Notes: generated by a model from the letters alone, not told the origin. A DNA stretch of 64,000 nt from JBPOFY01 sp051252415 (GCA_051252415.1 JBPOGA010000002.1:62001-126000), one strand, 5' to 3'; positions 25,867-35,068 are shown, counted from the stretch's first letter. A program made the numbers and translations.

Positions 25867-27069
25867 ATGAAACAACCTCTCGATTCTGCCAAAGACGTTG
25901 CCAATGCCGCCGGAGATGCGATTTCCAAAACGGCTAGCTTTTTTACTTCCACTATAATTGGGGTCGGGAAGAGCGTCTTCCATCCGATCACTACTGCGGG
26001 GAACAGTCACCTTAAGCCGGCCCCGGGCACCTCACCGGGAATCGAGCACTATTTAGAAGAGACCGATACAGATGATATCCCCGTCCGTATCACCACAATC
26101 GGCTACGGACCAGAAATCTATGAAACCATTAAGCATGCGACAATCGACGACGCGCTCAACGCCCCACGCACAGACGGGCAAAAAGTGCGCTGGATCAATG
26201 TCGATGGCCTAAATCCAATAATCGTAGACCGTGTCTGTAAACATTTCGGGGTCCACACGCTCTCGGCCGAGGATGTGCTGAACACCTACCAACGCCCCAA
26301 GCTCGAAGTATTCGACGACCACATCCAGATTGTCTTACGCCAAATTCAGGTGCAGGACATGAAGCTAAAGAATGAGCAAATCTCTTTTTTCCTCTTTAAA
26401 GACACCCTCATTTCTTTTCAAGAAGAACCAGGTGACGTCTTCGACCCCGTCCGTAAACGCCTAGAAAATACCAAAGGCCGCTTACGCAACTCACAGGCCG
26501 ACTACCTATTTTATACACTGATCGACTGTATCGTCGACCACCTCTTCCCACTACTCGAAGGTTATGGTGCCGCGCTCGAAGAACTCGAAGAAGAAATCTC
26601 GCAACGCGCGACCCCCTCCTGCCAACAAAAGCTCTTCGCGATGAAGCGCGACTTATCGCTACAGCGCCGTATACTATGGCCCTTACGCGAGCTTATTGAC
26701 GGGCTCTACCGCGATGAATCAGAAATTATCGACGAATCGCTCAAGACCTTCTACCGCGACGTTCAAGACCACACGATGCAAGTGATCGACCTACTCGAAA
26801 CATACCGAGAAACCGCATCAGGATTGAATGACCTGTATCAATCATCCGTAGGCAACAAGATGAACGAAATCATGAAAGTCCTGACAATCATGGCTAGTTT
26901 CTTCATCCCCATCACCTTCGTCGCTGGTGTTTATGGTATGAACTTTGAATACATTCCCGAGTTGCAATGGCAGTATTCATATTTTGTTTTCTGGGGCATT
27001 TGCTTAAGCATGACGGGCGGGCTCGCCTTCTACTTCTGGCGTAAAGGATGGATCGGCGGAGACAAGTAG
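25867..27069 (+). CDS. corA: magnesium/cobalt transporter CorA
   Basis: Pentameric divalent-metal channel of the CorA family. The 400-residue protein ends with two membrane helices; the first is preceded by IMASFFIPITFVAGVYGMNFEYIPEL, which contains the GMN selectivity motif, and the second is FVFWGICLSMTGGLAFYFW. The large N-terminal cytosolic domain has the usual VRWINVDGLN block near residue 105. The first 60 residues, before the CorA domain, are unusual and low in complexity. It is divergent from arsS with about 95 bases between the starts, so the two may share a control region. Confidence 0.95.
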   Translation: MKQPLDSAKDVANAAGDAISKTASFFTSTIIGVGKSVFHPITTAGNSHLKPAPGTSPGIEHYLEETDTDDIPVRITTIGYGPEIYETIKHATIDDALNAPRTDGQKVRWINVDGLNPIIVDRVCKHFGVHTLSAEDVLNTYQRPKLEVFDDHIQIVLRQIQVQDMKLKNEQISFFLFKDTLISFQEEPGDVFDPVRKRLENTKGRLRNSQADYLFYTLIDCIVDHLFPLLEGYGAALEELEEEISQRATPSCQQKLFAMKRDLSLQRRILWPLRELIDGLYRDESEIIDESLKTFYRDVQDHTMQVIDLLETYRETASGLNDLYQSSVGNKMNEIMKVLTIMASFFIPITFVAGVYGMNFEYIPELQWQYSYFVFWGICLSMTGGLAFYFWRKGWIGGDK

Positions 27070-27119
27070 CTACAGATCTCAATCCCATCTATTCTATAAA
27101 AAACGACTTTGAGCAATGC

Positions 27120-27185
27120 AGGAGAGGGCTTACCCCTCGACCAGCGCGACGCTGCGGATACGGGTCGAGGGATAAACCCTCTCCT
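27120..27185. repeat. inverted repeat, 23-bp arms
   Basis: Arms 27120-27142 (AGGAGAGGGCTTACCCCTCG...) and 27163-27185 are reverse complements with two mismatches, with a 20-base loop. It lies just after corA and could serve as a terminator-like structure, although there is no T-run. Confidence 0.85.
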
Positions 27186-27315
27186 ACGAAAAGAAATCAA
27201 AGTAACACCACTCCAATTAGGTAATCAGGACTAAGATTAGGATTAAGACGCGAATCTGTAATTCATACACTTTCACCTTTCCCTTTTGGGGCAAGTCGAC
27301 TTAATCGAGTCAGCC

Positions 27316-28299
27316 ATGTCTGACTACAAAACGATCCAAGAACTCAAGCAAATCGATGCGGCACTGGCCGCACCTTTCCGAGGTATTTTCATACTCCGAC
27401 GCAAAACGGTAAAGACCGCTCGTAACGGCAATCCATTCCTCAGTGTCGAGCTCGGTGACAGCAGCGGCAGCTTCACCGCTAACTGTTTCGACAATACTCC
27501 GCCTTACAATGCCCTAGTCGATATCAACGAAGGCGCCATCGTGCGCATCTCGGGCAAAACTGAATATTACAACGACCGCTTCTCACCAAAGCTTCAAGCA
27601 GGTGAAGAGATCTCCTCCGAAGATGCCGCTGAAGAAGGTGTGCTCAGCCAACTCGTCGAAGTGCCACCGGAATCAGAAGCCGAACTCTGGGCACACATCG
27701 AAGAAGCCATCTCCGCGATCGAGCATCCTCAGTTGCGCGAAACTGTGCAACGTGTGATGGACGAATGGGGCGACCAATTCCGTGTCGGCACGGCCGCTAT
27801 CAGCATGCACCACGCATATCGCCATGGGCTCCTTGAGCACACAACTCACATGGTGCGCGCCTGCCGTTCATTGCTTCCGCTCTATCCTCAAGTCGATGGC
27901 GACCTCGCTATTGCCGGCATCATCCTGCACGACATCGGCAAACTTGAAGAATACCAAGGCGACTTTGCAGCAAAAGTCAGCCGCATCGGCACCCTACAAG
28001 GTCACGTCGTGCTGGGCTTTCGCACCGCACGCAAAGCCGCGCTACAATCGAAGCTCAATGCCGATCTCACTGAGCGCTTAGAACACATCATCCTCAGCCA
28101 CCAAGGTGAAAAAGAATGGGGCGCCGCCGCAATGGCCGCCACACCTGAAGCCGTTTTTGTTTCGATGGTAGACAACCTCGATGCTAAAATGGGCATGGTT
28201 CAACGTGTCCTACGCAACACACCAGAGGGCGAAGAGTTTTCCGAATATCTCATGGGCTTACAGACGCGCGTGCTAGTGACTCCGCCCGACAAGAGTTAA
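27316..28299 (+). CDS. OB-fold/HD-domain protein, YhaM-like 3'-5' exoribonuclease
   Basis: A 327-residue protein with an N-terminal OB-fold nucleic-acid-binding domain (about residues 18-100: GIFILRRKTVKTARNGNPFL..., AIVRISGKTEYYNDRF) and a C-terminal HD metal-dependent phosphohydrolase domain (HHAYRHGLLEHTTHMVRACR, GIILHDIGKLEEY, LEHIILSHQGEKEWG). This combination matches the YhaM/CBF1 3'-5' exoribonucleases. The ATG at 27316 (MSDYKTIQEL) is chosen over a TTG at 27286. The BASS transporter gene follows with only one base between, so they are likely cotranscribed, although no functional link is clear. Confidence 0.88.
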   Translation: MSDYKTIQELKQIDAALAAPFRGIFILRRKTVKTARNGNPFLSVELGDSSGSFTANCFDNTPPYNALVDINEGAIVRISGKTEYYNDRFSPKLQAGEEISSEDAAEEGVLSQLVEVPPESEAELWAHIEEAISAIEHPQLRETVQRVMDEWGDQFRVGTAAISMHHAYRHGLLEHTTHMVRACRSLLPLYPQVDGDLAIAGIILHDIGKLEEYQGDFAAKVSRIGTLQGHVVLGFRTARKAALQSKLNADLTERLEHIILSHQGEKEWGAAAMAATPEAVFVSMVDNLDAKMGMVQRVLRNTPEGEEFSEYLMGLQTRVLVTPPDKS

Positions 28300-28300
28300 G

Positions 28301-29242
28301 ATGCGCATACTCAATCTCCTCACGAACTTGTTTCCACTCTGGGTGTTGCTCTGCTGCGCAGGTGCACTTATCGAGCCGGCAGCGTTCACTTGGTTTGATA
28401 AACCGTTCATCGTTTGGGGTCTCGGTATTATCATGCTTGGCATGGGGATCACCCTCAGTATCGACGACTTCAAAAAGGTCTTCAAGATGCCGCGTTGCGT
28501 CGGCGTTGGCCTAGCCGCCCAGTTTATACTGATGCCCGCCAGCGCATGGATTCTCTCGAGCATCTTCGACCTAGATGATGCATTTAAAGTCGGCCTCATT
28601 TTAGTCGCTTGCTGCCCCGGTGGCACCGCGTCAAACGTGGTCGCGTATCTGGCTCGTGCCAACGTTGCACTTTCGGTACTGATGACGATGTGCTCCACAG
28701 CTGCGGCAATTTTTCTCACGCCGCTACTCACCAGTTGGCTTGCCGGACAATATGTGCCAGTCAATGGCTGGGCACTTTTTGCCAGCATGGTTAAGATCGT
28801 TCTACTACCACTCGTGTTCGGCGTGAGTCTCCATCACTTATTTCCAAAAGCCGTAAAATACGTGCTACCCATCGGGCCACTCGTAGCCGTTGTCGTGATC
28901 GCACTCATCTGTGCAAGCATCATTGGAGCCAATGCCGAAACCGTCAAAGAATCCGGACTCTCCCTACTCGGTGCTGTGGTTCTCCTACACCTCATGGGCT
29001 TCACCTCGGGTTATGGCTTTGCACGAATGTTTGGCTATCAAGCCATGTTCTGCCGAACCGTCTCTATTGAAGTCGGCATGCAAAACTCTGGCCTCGCTAC
29101 CGTCCTAGCACGCTCTCATTTCGCGAATCCACTCACTGCAATCCCTTGCGCAATTTCAGCAGTAACCCACTCCGTAATCGGCAGTATCGCTGCAGCTTAT
29201 TGGCGATCGAAGGATGATCAGGATACTGGAGACACACTCTGA
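28301..29242 (+). CDS. bile acid:sodium symporter (BASS) family transporter
   Basis: An inner-membrane sodium-coupled symporter of 313 residues, with about ten predicted helices. Family motifs are visible: LGMGITLSIDDF near residue 46, VACCPGGTASNVVAYLA near 105 and EVGMQNSGLATVLARSHF near 255. Bacterial members carry pantoate, pyruvate, sulfonates or other organic anions; the substrate cannot be chosen from sequence. The ArsB/Acr3 arsenite exporters are distant relatives by fold, but this one lacks the Acr3 signature. It directly follows the OB-HD gene. Confidence 0.9.
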   Translation: MRILNLLTNLFPLWVLLCCAGALIEPAAFTWFDKPFIVWGLGIIMLGMGITLSIDDFKKVFKMPRCVGVGLAAQFILMPASAWILSSIFDLDDAFKVGLILVACCPGGTASNVVAYLARANVALSVLMTMCSTAAAIFLTPLLTSWLAGQYVPVNGWALFASMVKIVLLPLVFGVSLHHLFPKAVKYVLPIGPLVAVVVIALICASIIGANAETVKESGLSLLGAVVLLHLMGFTSGYGFARMFGYQAMFCRTVSIEVGMQNSGLATVLARSHFANPLTAIPCAISAVTHSVIGSIAAAYWRSKDDQDTGDTL

Positions 29243-29289
29243 GACGCGTAAGCGCGAATATCCAACAACACTAGCAAGCAGGAACAAGC

Positions 29290-29303
29290 CCGCGCAAGCG
29301 CGG
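29290..29303. repeat. short palindrome CCGCGC-AA-GCGCGG
   Basis: Perfect 6-base arms in the 90-base gap between convergent genes, followed by GACGCCAC as in 20532-20611. Probably another small member of the palindromic repeat set. Confidence 0.55.
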
Positions 29304-29332
29304 ACGCCACATAACGCTACCTTAAACAGACC

Positions 29333-30298
29333 CTAAAGAACCGTCTGGGCAGCCGCAATTCCAGAGAGCGCTGCACCTTCAACTCTAGGGCCGCCAAAGG
29401 CATCACCAGCTAAAGTGAGCTTTAAATTAGAATTACAGAAGTATGGCTCTGGCAATGGATTGACAGGGATAGTGAAGCCCCATCGGTGGCAGTTATACTC
29501 AACAACATTGGACTTCAGATATGGCATTGCCGCCTCCAGCATAAGCGGCCCGCGCACTTCATTTGGCGAATCCCAATGAGCCTCTGCAAAATCCGCATCT
29601 GCGTGTATCGTAATTGCGGATACATCTGGAGAAATCCCTTTCTGCTGATTATCCGCGATCCACGTCAGTGGTGACTCGTGCAATTTCATGCCTCCAGGGG
29701 CAGATAAACCACTATGACCATCAAGGATGGCTAATGTGGCTAGACCTTTATCATATCGCACAGATTGGAGCGCTGCTTTCTGCTCGCCTGCGTAATCCAT
29801 TCCTGTCGTATCGAGCAAAGCTAATGCCTGTGGCAACGGAGCGGTTATAATCAGGTGCTTCGTAATATAAGTGTGCCCGGCTTGCGTGCGCACTATCCAT
29901 TGACTCAAATCACGAACGAGTTCAACCACCTGCTCCGAAGTTTGCACATCTAGGTCTTTGGCTAGATATTTCGCGACATCTGTCATGCCTGTGTTGCCGC
30001 AATAACGTGCATGACCATCAAGATTTGAATCTTCGGAAGTATGGCGGAACCACTCTTTGATCACACCATCTGCCAACCATTGATCTGCATAGGCTTGCAA
30101 TAGGGGATCCCGAACCGTGAAAAATTGAGCGCCGTGGTCGAGTCGCCCACCGCCCATTCGACGTGTCGCCATGCGCCCGCCAAGGCCACGACCCTTATCA
30201 AGAATAAGGATTGAATGACCTCGTTTTTGCAACTCGGTTGCGCAGAGAAGCCCTGCGATACCAGCGCCTATAATAAGTGTATCTGTTGCTGTATTCAT
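29333..30298 (-). CDS. renalase-like FAD-dependent oxidoreductase
   Basis: A 321-residue flavoprotein with the FAD-binding motif IIGAGIAGLLCATELQKRG at residues about 9-27 and RMATRRMGGGRLDHGAQFFTV, the signature of the bacterial renalase-like family, which oxidises isomers of NAD(P)H. C-terminal LAGDAFGGPRVEGAALSG is the second FAD contact. The ATG at 30298 (MNTATDTLIIG) is preferred over a GTG at 30358 that would overlap the next gene by 58 bases. It follows the TIGR01777 gene with two bases between, so they form a pair, as in some other bacteria with the photolyase gene close by. Confidence 0.87.
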   Translation of the reverse strand: MNTATDTLIIGAGIAGLLCATELQKRGHSILILDKGRGLGGRMATRRMGGGRLDHGAQFFTVRDPLLQAYADQWLADGVIKEWFRHTSEDSNLDGHARYCGNTGMTDVAKYLAKDLDVQTSEQVVELVRDLSQWIVRTQAGHTYITKHLIITAPLPQALALLDTTGMDYAGEQKAALQSVRYDKGLATLAILDGHSGLSAPGGMKLHESPLTWIADNQQKGISPDVSAITIHADADFAEAHWDSPNEVRGPLMLEAAMPYLKSNVVEYNCHRWGFTIPVNPLPEPYFCNSNLKLTLAGDAFGGPRVEGAALSGIAAAQTVL

Positions 30299-30300
30299 CG

Positions 30301-31191
30301 TTAAGAATCTATATAAATTGTCTCCCTTAGAGTTTGTTCTAGGTTTGGATTCTGCCACTTGAAGCCTAGCTGCGTTAAGCGTTGTGGGAGCACACCAAGA
30401 TCGCTGAGCACGGTTTCTTCACCCATTTCACCAAAGAGTATTTTAATGATCGCCGTAGGAATTGGGAAAATCGTTGGGCGTCCGATGACAAAGCCTAAAG
30501 TTTTAGTAAATCCAAGATTTGAAGCTGGCTGCGGTGCGACAGCATTGATCGGACCTGCGACATTTTCATTTTCAACGACGAACACGAAAGCGTTCACAAG
30601 GTCGGGTAAACTAATCCAGCTCATCAGCTGCTCTCCGGAACCTATACGACCACCAACTCCGAACTTAAATGGTGTTAACATTTTTGCCAGTGCACCTCCC
30701 TCCCGGCTTAAAACGATGCCAGTGCGCATATAAGCGACGCGCACCCCAGCATCGATGAGTGGCTGTGCCGCGCCTTCCCATTGGCGAGTCACTTCTGCTA
30801 AGAAGCCATCGCCCGATGGTGTCGACTCATCGACTGGCCCATCCGCTTGTATCCCGTAGTAACTAATTCCTGAGGCCGAAATAAAGGCCGGACGTTTTTC
30901 TTGTTTCAGTATCGCATCGACAAGAAGCTTAGTGCTGTCGACACGACTATTCAGAATGCGCTTCTTAGCTGGCTCGGACCAACGCTGCGCGACGGTTTCA
31001 CCAGCAAGGTGGATCACTACATCGACACCTTCCAGCGTATTTGGGTCGAGTTGGCCCTTGTCGACATCCCACTGAAAATCTCCATGTATGCCACGTGAAA
31101 CCGTGCGAATGGTATGACCAAGCTGCGCTAATGCTTTGCAGAGAGGTTTGCCGACAAGACCAGTGGCTCCAGTAATTAAGATACTTTTCAT
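30301..31191 (-). CDS. TIGR01777 family NAD-dependent epimerase/SDR protein
   Basis: An extended short-chain dehydrogenase-like protein (YfcH/TIGR01777 family) of 296 residues. The nucleotide motif ITGATGLVGKPLCKAL is at the start; DVVIHLAGETVAQRW near residue 59, SASGISYYG near 105 and the C-terminal DUF1731 region (LSDLGVLPQRLTQLGFKWQNPNLEQTL) are present. Its biochemical role is not known. It lies between phr and the renalase-like gene on the same strand, with 46 and two bases of spacing, which suggests one operon of flavin and nicotinamide enzymes. Confidence 0.93.
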   Translation of the reverse strand: MKSILITGATGLVGKPLCKALAQLGHTIRTVSRGIHGDFQWDVDKGQLDPNTLEGVDVVIHLAGETVAQRWSEPAKKRILNSRVDSTKLLVDAILKQEKRPAFISASGISYYGIQADGPVDESTPSGDGFLAEVTRQWEGAAQPLIDAGVRVAYMRTGIVLSREGGALAKMLTPFKFGVGGRIGSGEQLMSWISLPDLVNAFVFVVENENVAGPINAVAPQPASNLGFTKTLGFVIGRPTIFPIPTAIIKILFGEMGEETVLSDLGVLPQRLTQLGFKWQNPNLEQTLRETIYIDS

Positions 31192-31237
31192 TATTTATTC
31201 AGCTTATCAGAATTCTCGGGCGCCACAAGCGAAGCCT

Positions 31238-32680
31238 CTACGACTTAAATTGAGCGAGTGCCGCCAGAGCTCGTTCACGACCCTTTTTATGCTCAATAAT
31301 CGGAGCCGGGTAATCGCGCCCAATTTCAATACCTGCATATTCTAAAATGTCTGCAGGCACTTCCCATGGAGTGTGAATGTATGTGCTCGGCAGCTTGGCG
31401 AGTTCTGGCACGTAGCGCTTTACATAGTCGCCCTCGGGGTCGAATTTCTGCCCTTGTATGATCGGGTTGAAGACTCGGAAATACGGAGCCGCATCGGCTC
31501 CACAGCCACCGCTCCACTGCCAACCGAGCGTGTTACTTGCGAGGTCCGCATCGACCAAAGTATCCCAAAACCACTTCGCCCCCTCATGCCAGTTGTGCAG
31601 TAAATGCTTCACCAGTAGCGAAGAGGCGATCATGCGCACACGGTTATGCATCCAGCCAGTTTGCCAGAGCTGGCGCATACCAGCATCGACAATCGGGTAG
31701 CCCGTATTTCCAGTCTGCCAAGCTTTCAAGGTCGCGGCATCGTGCTCCCACGGGAAGCTCGCATACTCAGCACGTAGCGGCTGATCCGGTGTTTCTGGAA
31801 AATGATAGAGCACATTGTAGGCGAACTCGCGCCAGTAGACCTCTTTCAGATAAGTGAGTGGCCCCTTTTGAGTGAGGTCGCACTTAGCTTTGAGCTTGTG
31901 TGCAATTTGCCGCGGCCCGATTTGCCCCCAATGTAAGTAGGGCGACAAGGATGATGTGCCATCAAAATCAGGCCGATCGCGAGCAGTCGCATAATCATTA
32001 ACAGGACCATCCAGAAAAGTATCTAAGCGCGTCATCGCTCCTGATTCAGAAACATCCCAATGATCGTAAAATGCTTTATCCCATGGAATCCCTGGCAATA
32101 ACTGCCAATCCGCTAAACGATCAGATGGCGGAAATTTAGATGGGAATTGAAGCTGCTCAAAGTTCGGCTCTGCCAATGGATCCAAGTCTCGGTCTTTGAC
32201 CTTCTTCCAATACGGCGTGTAGACTTTGTAAGGCTTCCCCTCACCTGTGCTCGCAGTGTGTGGCTCATTCAGCAGCGAACTGTTAAAGCTCTCCACTTCG
32301 ATCCCCTCTTCTCGCAGCGTGCGCTTAATCGAGACATCCAATTCCCGTGAAGGTGACTCGTAACGTCGATTCCAATAGACTCGCTTCGCCCCGGTCTCAT
32401 CGATCAATGCACGCAAGGTGGCTAGACTGCCGCCCTCGCGTAAAACCAACTGCCCGCCCTTCGCATTTAGATCTTCACTCAAGCTCGACAAAGCATGGTG
32501 CAACCACCACTGCGACGCACCACCCAACGACCAATCCCCTGATTCCTTCGGCGAAGCGATGAATACAGGAACAATCGGGCCTCCCGTAGCGATTGCAGCG
32601 GCCAGTGCTGAGTTGTCCTCAAGACGGAGATCTTTTCGAAACCAAAGAAGTGTGGGTGTATTTTGTGACATGCTATCCAT
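31238..32680 (-). CDS. phr: deoxyribodipyrimidine photo-lyase (class I)
   Basis: Repairs cyclobutane pyrimidine dimers with light. The 480-residue protein has the N-terminal antenna domain (LLWFRKDLRLEDNSAL) and the C-terminal FAD domain with WREFAYNVLYHFP, MRQLWQTGWMHNRVRMIASSLLVKHLL, and the terminal signature WQWSGGCGADAAPYFRVFNP. The conserved Trp-rich segments fit a CPD photolyase rather than a cryptochrome-DASH. A second ATG, three codons later at 32671, gives the same protein (MSQNTPTLL...). It is the first gene of the minus-strand set ending at 29333 and is divergent from the nitroreductase gene. Confidence 0.95.
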   Translation of the reverse strand: MDSMSQNTPTLLWFRKDLRLEDNSALAAAIATGGPIVPVFIASPKESGDWSLGGASQWWLHHALSSLSEDLNAKGGQLVLREGGSLATLRALIDETGAKRVYWNRRYESPSRELDVSIKRTLREEGIEVESFNSSLLNEPHTASTGEGKPYKVYTPYWKKVKDRDLDPLAEPNFEQLQFPSKFPPSDRLADWQLLPGIPWDKAFYDHWDVSESGAMTRLDTFLDGPVNDYATARDRPDFDGTSSLSPYLHWGQIGPRQIAHKLKAKCDLTQKGPLTYLKEVYWREFAYNVLYHFPETPDQPLRAEYASFPWEHDAATLKAWQTGNTGYPIVDAGMRQLWQTGWMHNRVRMIASSLLVKHLLHNWHEGAKWFWDTLVDADLASNTLGWQWSGGCGADAAPYFRVFNPIIQGQKFDPEGDYVKRYVPELAKLPSTYIHTPWEVPADILEYAGIEIGRDYPAPIIEHKKGRERALAALAQFKS

Positions 32681-32774
32681 ACATAACTGTATTCTGTGAA
32701 AATGCTTACAAAGGTTTTTACCGGAAAGCAGCTAGTCACTTGATTCTTCAACAAAAAGGCTCAATCTCTCGGCC

Positions 32775-33380
32775 ATGGACACCACTACCGCAATTCACCA
32801 ACGCCGCTCAATTAAACACTACGACCCGAATCATGAAATGTCGGAAGTCGAAATCCAAGCACTTCTGGAACTAGCGCTACTCTCACCAACATCTTTCAAT
32901 ATGCAGAACTGGCGCTTCGTCGTCGTCACTGACCCTGCGAAAAAAGAAGCTATCCAAGCTGCGGCTTGGAACCAAGCTCAAGTCACGGAGTCGTCGATCA
33001 CGATTTTGCTCTGCGCGAACCTCCACTCACACGAAGGTGCCGAGCGCTACTGGGAGAATGCCCCTCAACCCATACAAGATATGCTCGTGCCCATGATTGC
33101 CCCTTTCTACGAGAACAACCCGCAACTCCAACGCGACGAAGCGATGCGTTCCATCGGCATCGCCTCACAGACGCTCATGCTTTCGGCAAAATCCATGGGC
33201 TACGATTCCTGCCCGATGATCGGCTTCGATCCAGCTAAAGTCGCTGAGATCATCAACCTGCCAGAGAATCACGTAATCGGTATGATGCTCACCGTCGGTA
33301 AATCTCTGAAAGATGCCAATGTCCGCGGTGGTCAGTTGCCTTTCGACGAGGTGGTCTTCCGGGATGGATTTCCTAGCTAA
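32775..33380 (+). CDS. nitroreductase family protein
   Basis: FMN-dependent oxidoreductase of 201 residues. N-terminal AIHQRRSIKHYDPNHEMSEVE and LLSPTSFNMQNWRFVVV are the FMN-contact blocks; GIASQTLMLSAKSMGYDSCPMIGFD and GMMLTVGK near the end complete the fold. Substrates of the family include nitro compounds and quinones. The start MDTTTAIHQ at 32775 places the first motif at the usual position. It faces the photolyase gene head to head with 94 bases between. Confidence 0.93.
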   Translation: MDTTTAIHQRRSIKHYDPNHEMSEVEIQALLELALLSPTSFNMQNWRFVVVTDPAKKEAIQAAAWNQAQVTESSITILLCANLHSHEGAERYWENAPQPIQDMLVPMIAPFYENNPQLQRDEAMRSIGIASQTLMLSAKSMGYDSCPMIGFDPAKVAEIINLPENHVIGMMLTVGKSLKDANVRGGQLPFDEVVFRDGFPS

Positions 33381-33448
33381 ATCTGATTATTCACCCTTTC
33401 CTCTAAAAATGTTTTGCTTCTCGAAGCTCGCACAGCTTCACTGCCGAC

Positions 33449-33790
33449 ATGTTTGAATTATCTGGAACCGTAAAAGAAATCTTTGAAGAACAAACCTTCG
33501 CGAGTGGCTTTAACAAGCGCGAGTTCGTGGTGACTTCTACCGCTGACAAATTCCCTCAGGACATCAAATTTGAATGCCTGAAGGATAAAGTCGAGCTGGT
33601 CAATAAGCTCAGCAAAGGCGACCAAGTGAAAGTCACCTTCGACATCAATGGCCGTGAGTGGCAGGGTAAATACTTCGTCAATCTCGCTGCATGGAAAGTC
33701 GAAAGCGCAGGCAGCTCTACTGGTGGCAGCGACGAACCACCACCATTCGACCCAGGCGATGAGGTGCTCGACGAAGAACCACCGTTCTAA
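33449..33790 (+). CDS. DUF3127 protein with SSB-like acidic C-terminus
   Basis: A 113-residue protein of the DUF3127 family, common in Bacteroidota and relatives, with an OB-like beta pattern (MFELSGTVKEIFEEQTF, KREFVVTSTADKFPQ, GDQVKVTFDINGREW, YFVNLAAWKVE). The linker after residue 90 is rich in Gly, Ser and Pro. The last residues are EVLDEEPPF, like the acidic tip ending in PF of single-stranded DNA-binding protein SSB that recruits repair and replication proteins. A role with single-stranded DNA is therefore plausible but unproven. Start MFELSG is at the only suitable ATG. Confidence 0.88.
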   Translation: MFELSGTVKEIFEEQTFASGFNKREFVVTSTADKFPQDIKFECLKDKVELVNKLSKGDQVKVTFDINGREWQGKYFVNLAAWKVESAGSSTGGSDEPPPFDPGDEVLDEEPPF

Positions 33791-33828
33791 GTCCACACCT
33801 GATAGTTGCATTTTAAACACAAAGGCGT

Positions 33829-34413
33829 ATGTTCAACATCATGAACATGCGCCTTTTCTTTGCCCCCGTATTGGCTAGCACCCTGCTCTTTTTGACTGGG
33901 TGCGTGTCTTCTCCAACAACCGTCGATTATGACCGCGCTGCGGCCTCCAAGTTTGGCAGCTACAAATGCTTCATCGTCGATTCACGCGAGACGCGCAGCC
34001 ATCATCAAGACGTGGTGCTCAGCCCGATTGTAGATCGTCGAATTGAGACCGCGCTCGGTAGTGAGCTGCAGAGGAAAGGCTTTACGCAAAACTGCGGTAA
34101 ACATGACTTTCGTGTGACTTTCAATACCGTCACAAAGACCGTAACCGATGTGAATGACATGAACTTCGGAACCAGCCCCTTCCGACGCTACCCACATTGG
34201 GGTCATCGCGGTTATTCGCACATCGAAATCGACCAATACGAGCAAGGCACTTTCCTTGTCGATATCATCGACGAAAAATCCAAACAACTTGTTTGGCGCG
34301 GCGCCTACACCAAACGCCTCGGTTGGAGCGCACCAAATGAGGCCGAAGTGCAAAAGATAATAAGCGAGATTTTGGCAGAGTTCCCACCGACTCCCGCAAC
34401 TGCCAAGGAATGA
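33829..34413 (+). CDS. DUF4136-like lipoprotein
   Basis: An exported lipoprotein of up to 194 residues. The N-terminal hydrophobic stretch ends in the lipobox FLTGC, Cys at residue 25 from the first ATG (33829). ATG codons at 33841 and 33847 would give a more standard signal peptide. The mature part resembles DUF4136: VDYDRAAASKFGSYKCFIVD, then IETALGSELQRKGF and DFRVTFNTV, and near the end FLVDIIDEKSKQLVWRGAY. Function unknown; family members are found in the outer membrane of Gram-negative bacteria. Confidence 0.8.
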   Translation: MFNIMNMRLFFAPVLASTLLFLTGCVSSPTTVDYDRAAASKFGSYKCFIVDSRETRSHHQDVVLSPIVDRRIETALGSELQRKGFTQNCGKHDFRVTFNTVTKTVTDVNDMNFGTSPFRRYPHWGHRGYSHIEIDQYEQGTFLVDIIDEKSKQLVWRGAYTKRLGWSAPNEAEVQKIISEILAEFPPTPATAKE

Positions 34414-34450
34414 GATTGACTCGACCGTCAATTCTCGCGGTCTAGGGAGT

Positions 34451-35050
34451 ATGAATATTGTCTGCCTTGACCTTGAGGGTGTGCTCATCCCTGAAATCTG
34501 GATCGCCTTCGCCGAAAAAACTGGCATCGAAGCGCTTAAACGCACGACTCGTGAAGAGCCCTGCTATGATACGCTGATGCGTTATCGTTTAGATATCCTC
34601 GACAAAGAGGGTTTCAAACTCGCTGACATCGAAGAAGTAATCGGCACACTCGACCCACTTCCTGGTGCACAGGAATTTGTCGCATGGGTAAAATCAGAAA
34701 CTCGCCTCGTCATTCTTTCAGACACATTCCGTCAGTTCGCAGGACCGCTCATGGCGAAGCTCGATCACCCGACCCTCTTTTGCCACGACCTCGTAATTGA
34801 TGACGCTGGCCGTATCGCCGACTACAAGTTGCGCCTTCCTGACCACAAACGTAAGGCAGTTGAAGCATTTAAGGCACTCAACTTCGACACTTTTGCAGCT
34901 GGTGATTCCTACAACGACCTCAGCATGATCGACTGCGCGGACAACAAATCACTCTACTGCCCGCCAGAGCGCTTGATCATCGAGCGCCCAGATCTCTCAG
35001 TGGCAACAAATCACGACGAACTTCGTGAAATTATTTCTAAAGTTCTTTAA
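34451..35050 (+). CDS. thrH: bifunctional phosphoserine phosphatase/homoserine phosphotransferase ThrH
   Basis: HAD-superfamily enzyme of 199 residues that dephosphorylates phosphoserine and can transfer the phosphate to homoserine. Catalytic Asp is in the first motif, VCLDLEGVLIPEIW, with Glu where SerB has Asp, which is typical of ThrH. Motif II is VILSDTF near residue 96 and motif IV AAGDSYNDLSMI near 155. It may link serine and threonine synthesis. It precedes the Dabb gene by 18 bases on the same strand. Confidence 0.95.
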   Translation: MNIVCLDLEGVLIPEIWIAFAEKTGIEALKRTTREEPCYDTLMRYRLDILDKEGFKLADIEEVIGTLDPLPGAQEFVAWVKSETRLVILSDTFRQFAGPLMAKLDHPTLFCHDLVIDDAGRIADYKLRLPDHKRKAVEAFKALNFDTFAAGDSYNDLSMIDCADNKSLYCPPERLIIERPDLSVATNHDELREIISKVL

Positions 35051-35068
35051 TTTCAGCACCTCTACAAC

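Noticed and set aside
28301..29242. BASS transporter considered as an Acr3-type arsenite exporter linked to the arsenosugar genes
   Set aside because: Length and motifs fit the bile acid:sodium symporter family. No Acr3 signature was seen, and it is separated from the arsenic locus by corA and the OB-HD gene.
33982..34545. 187-codon open frame on the minus strand
   Set aside because: Antisense to the DUF4136-like lipoprotein gene and the start of thrH, both with clear family motifs.
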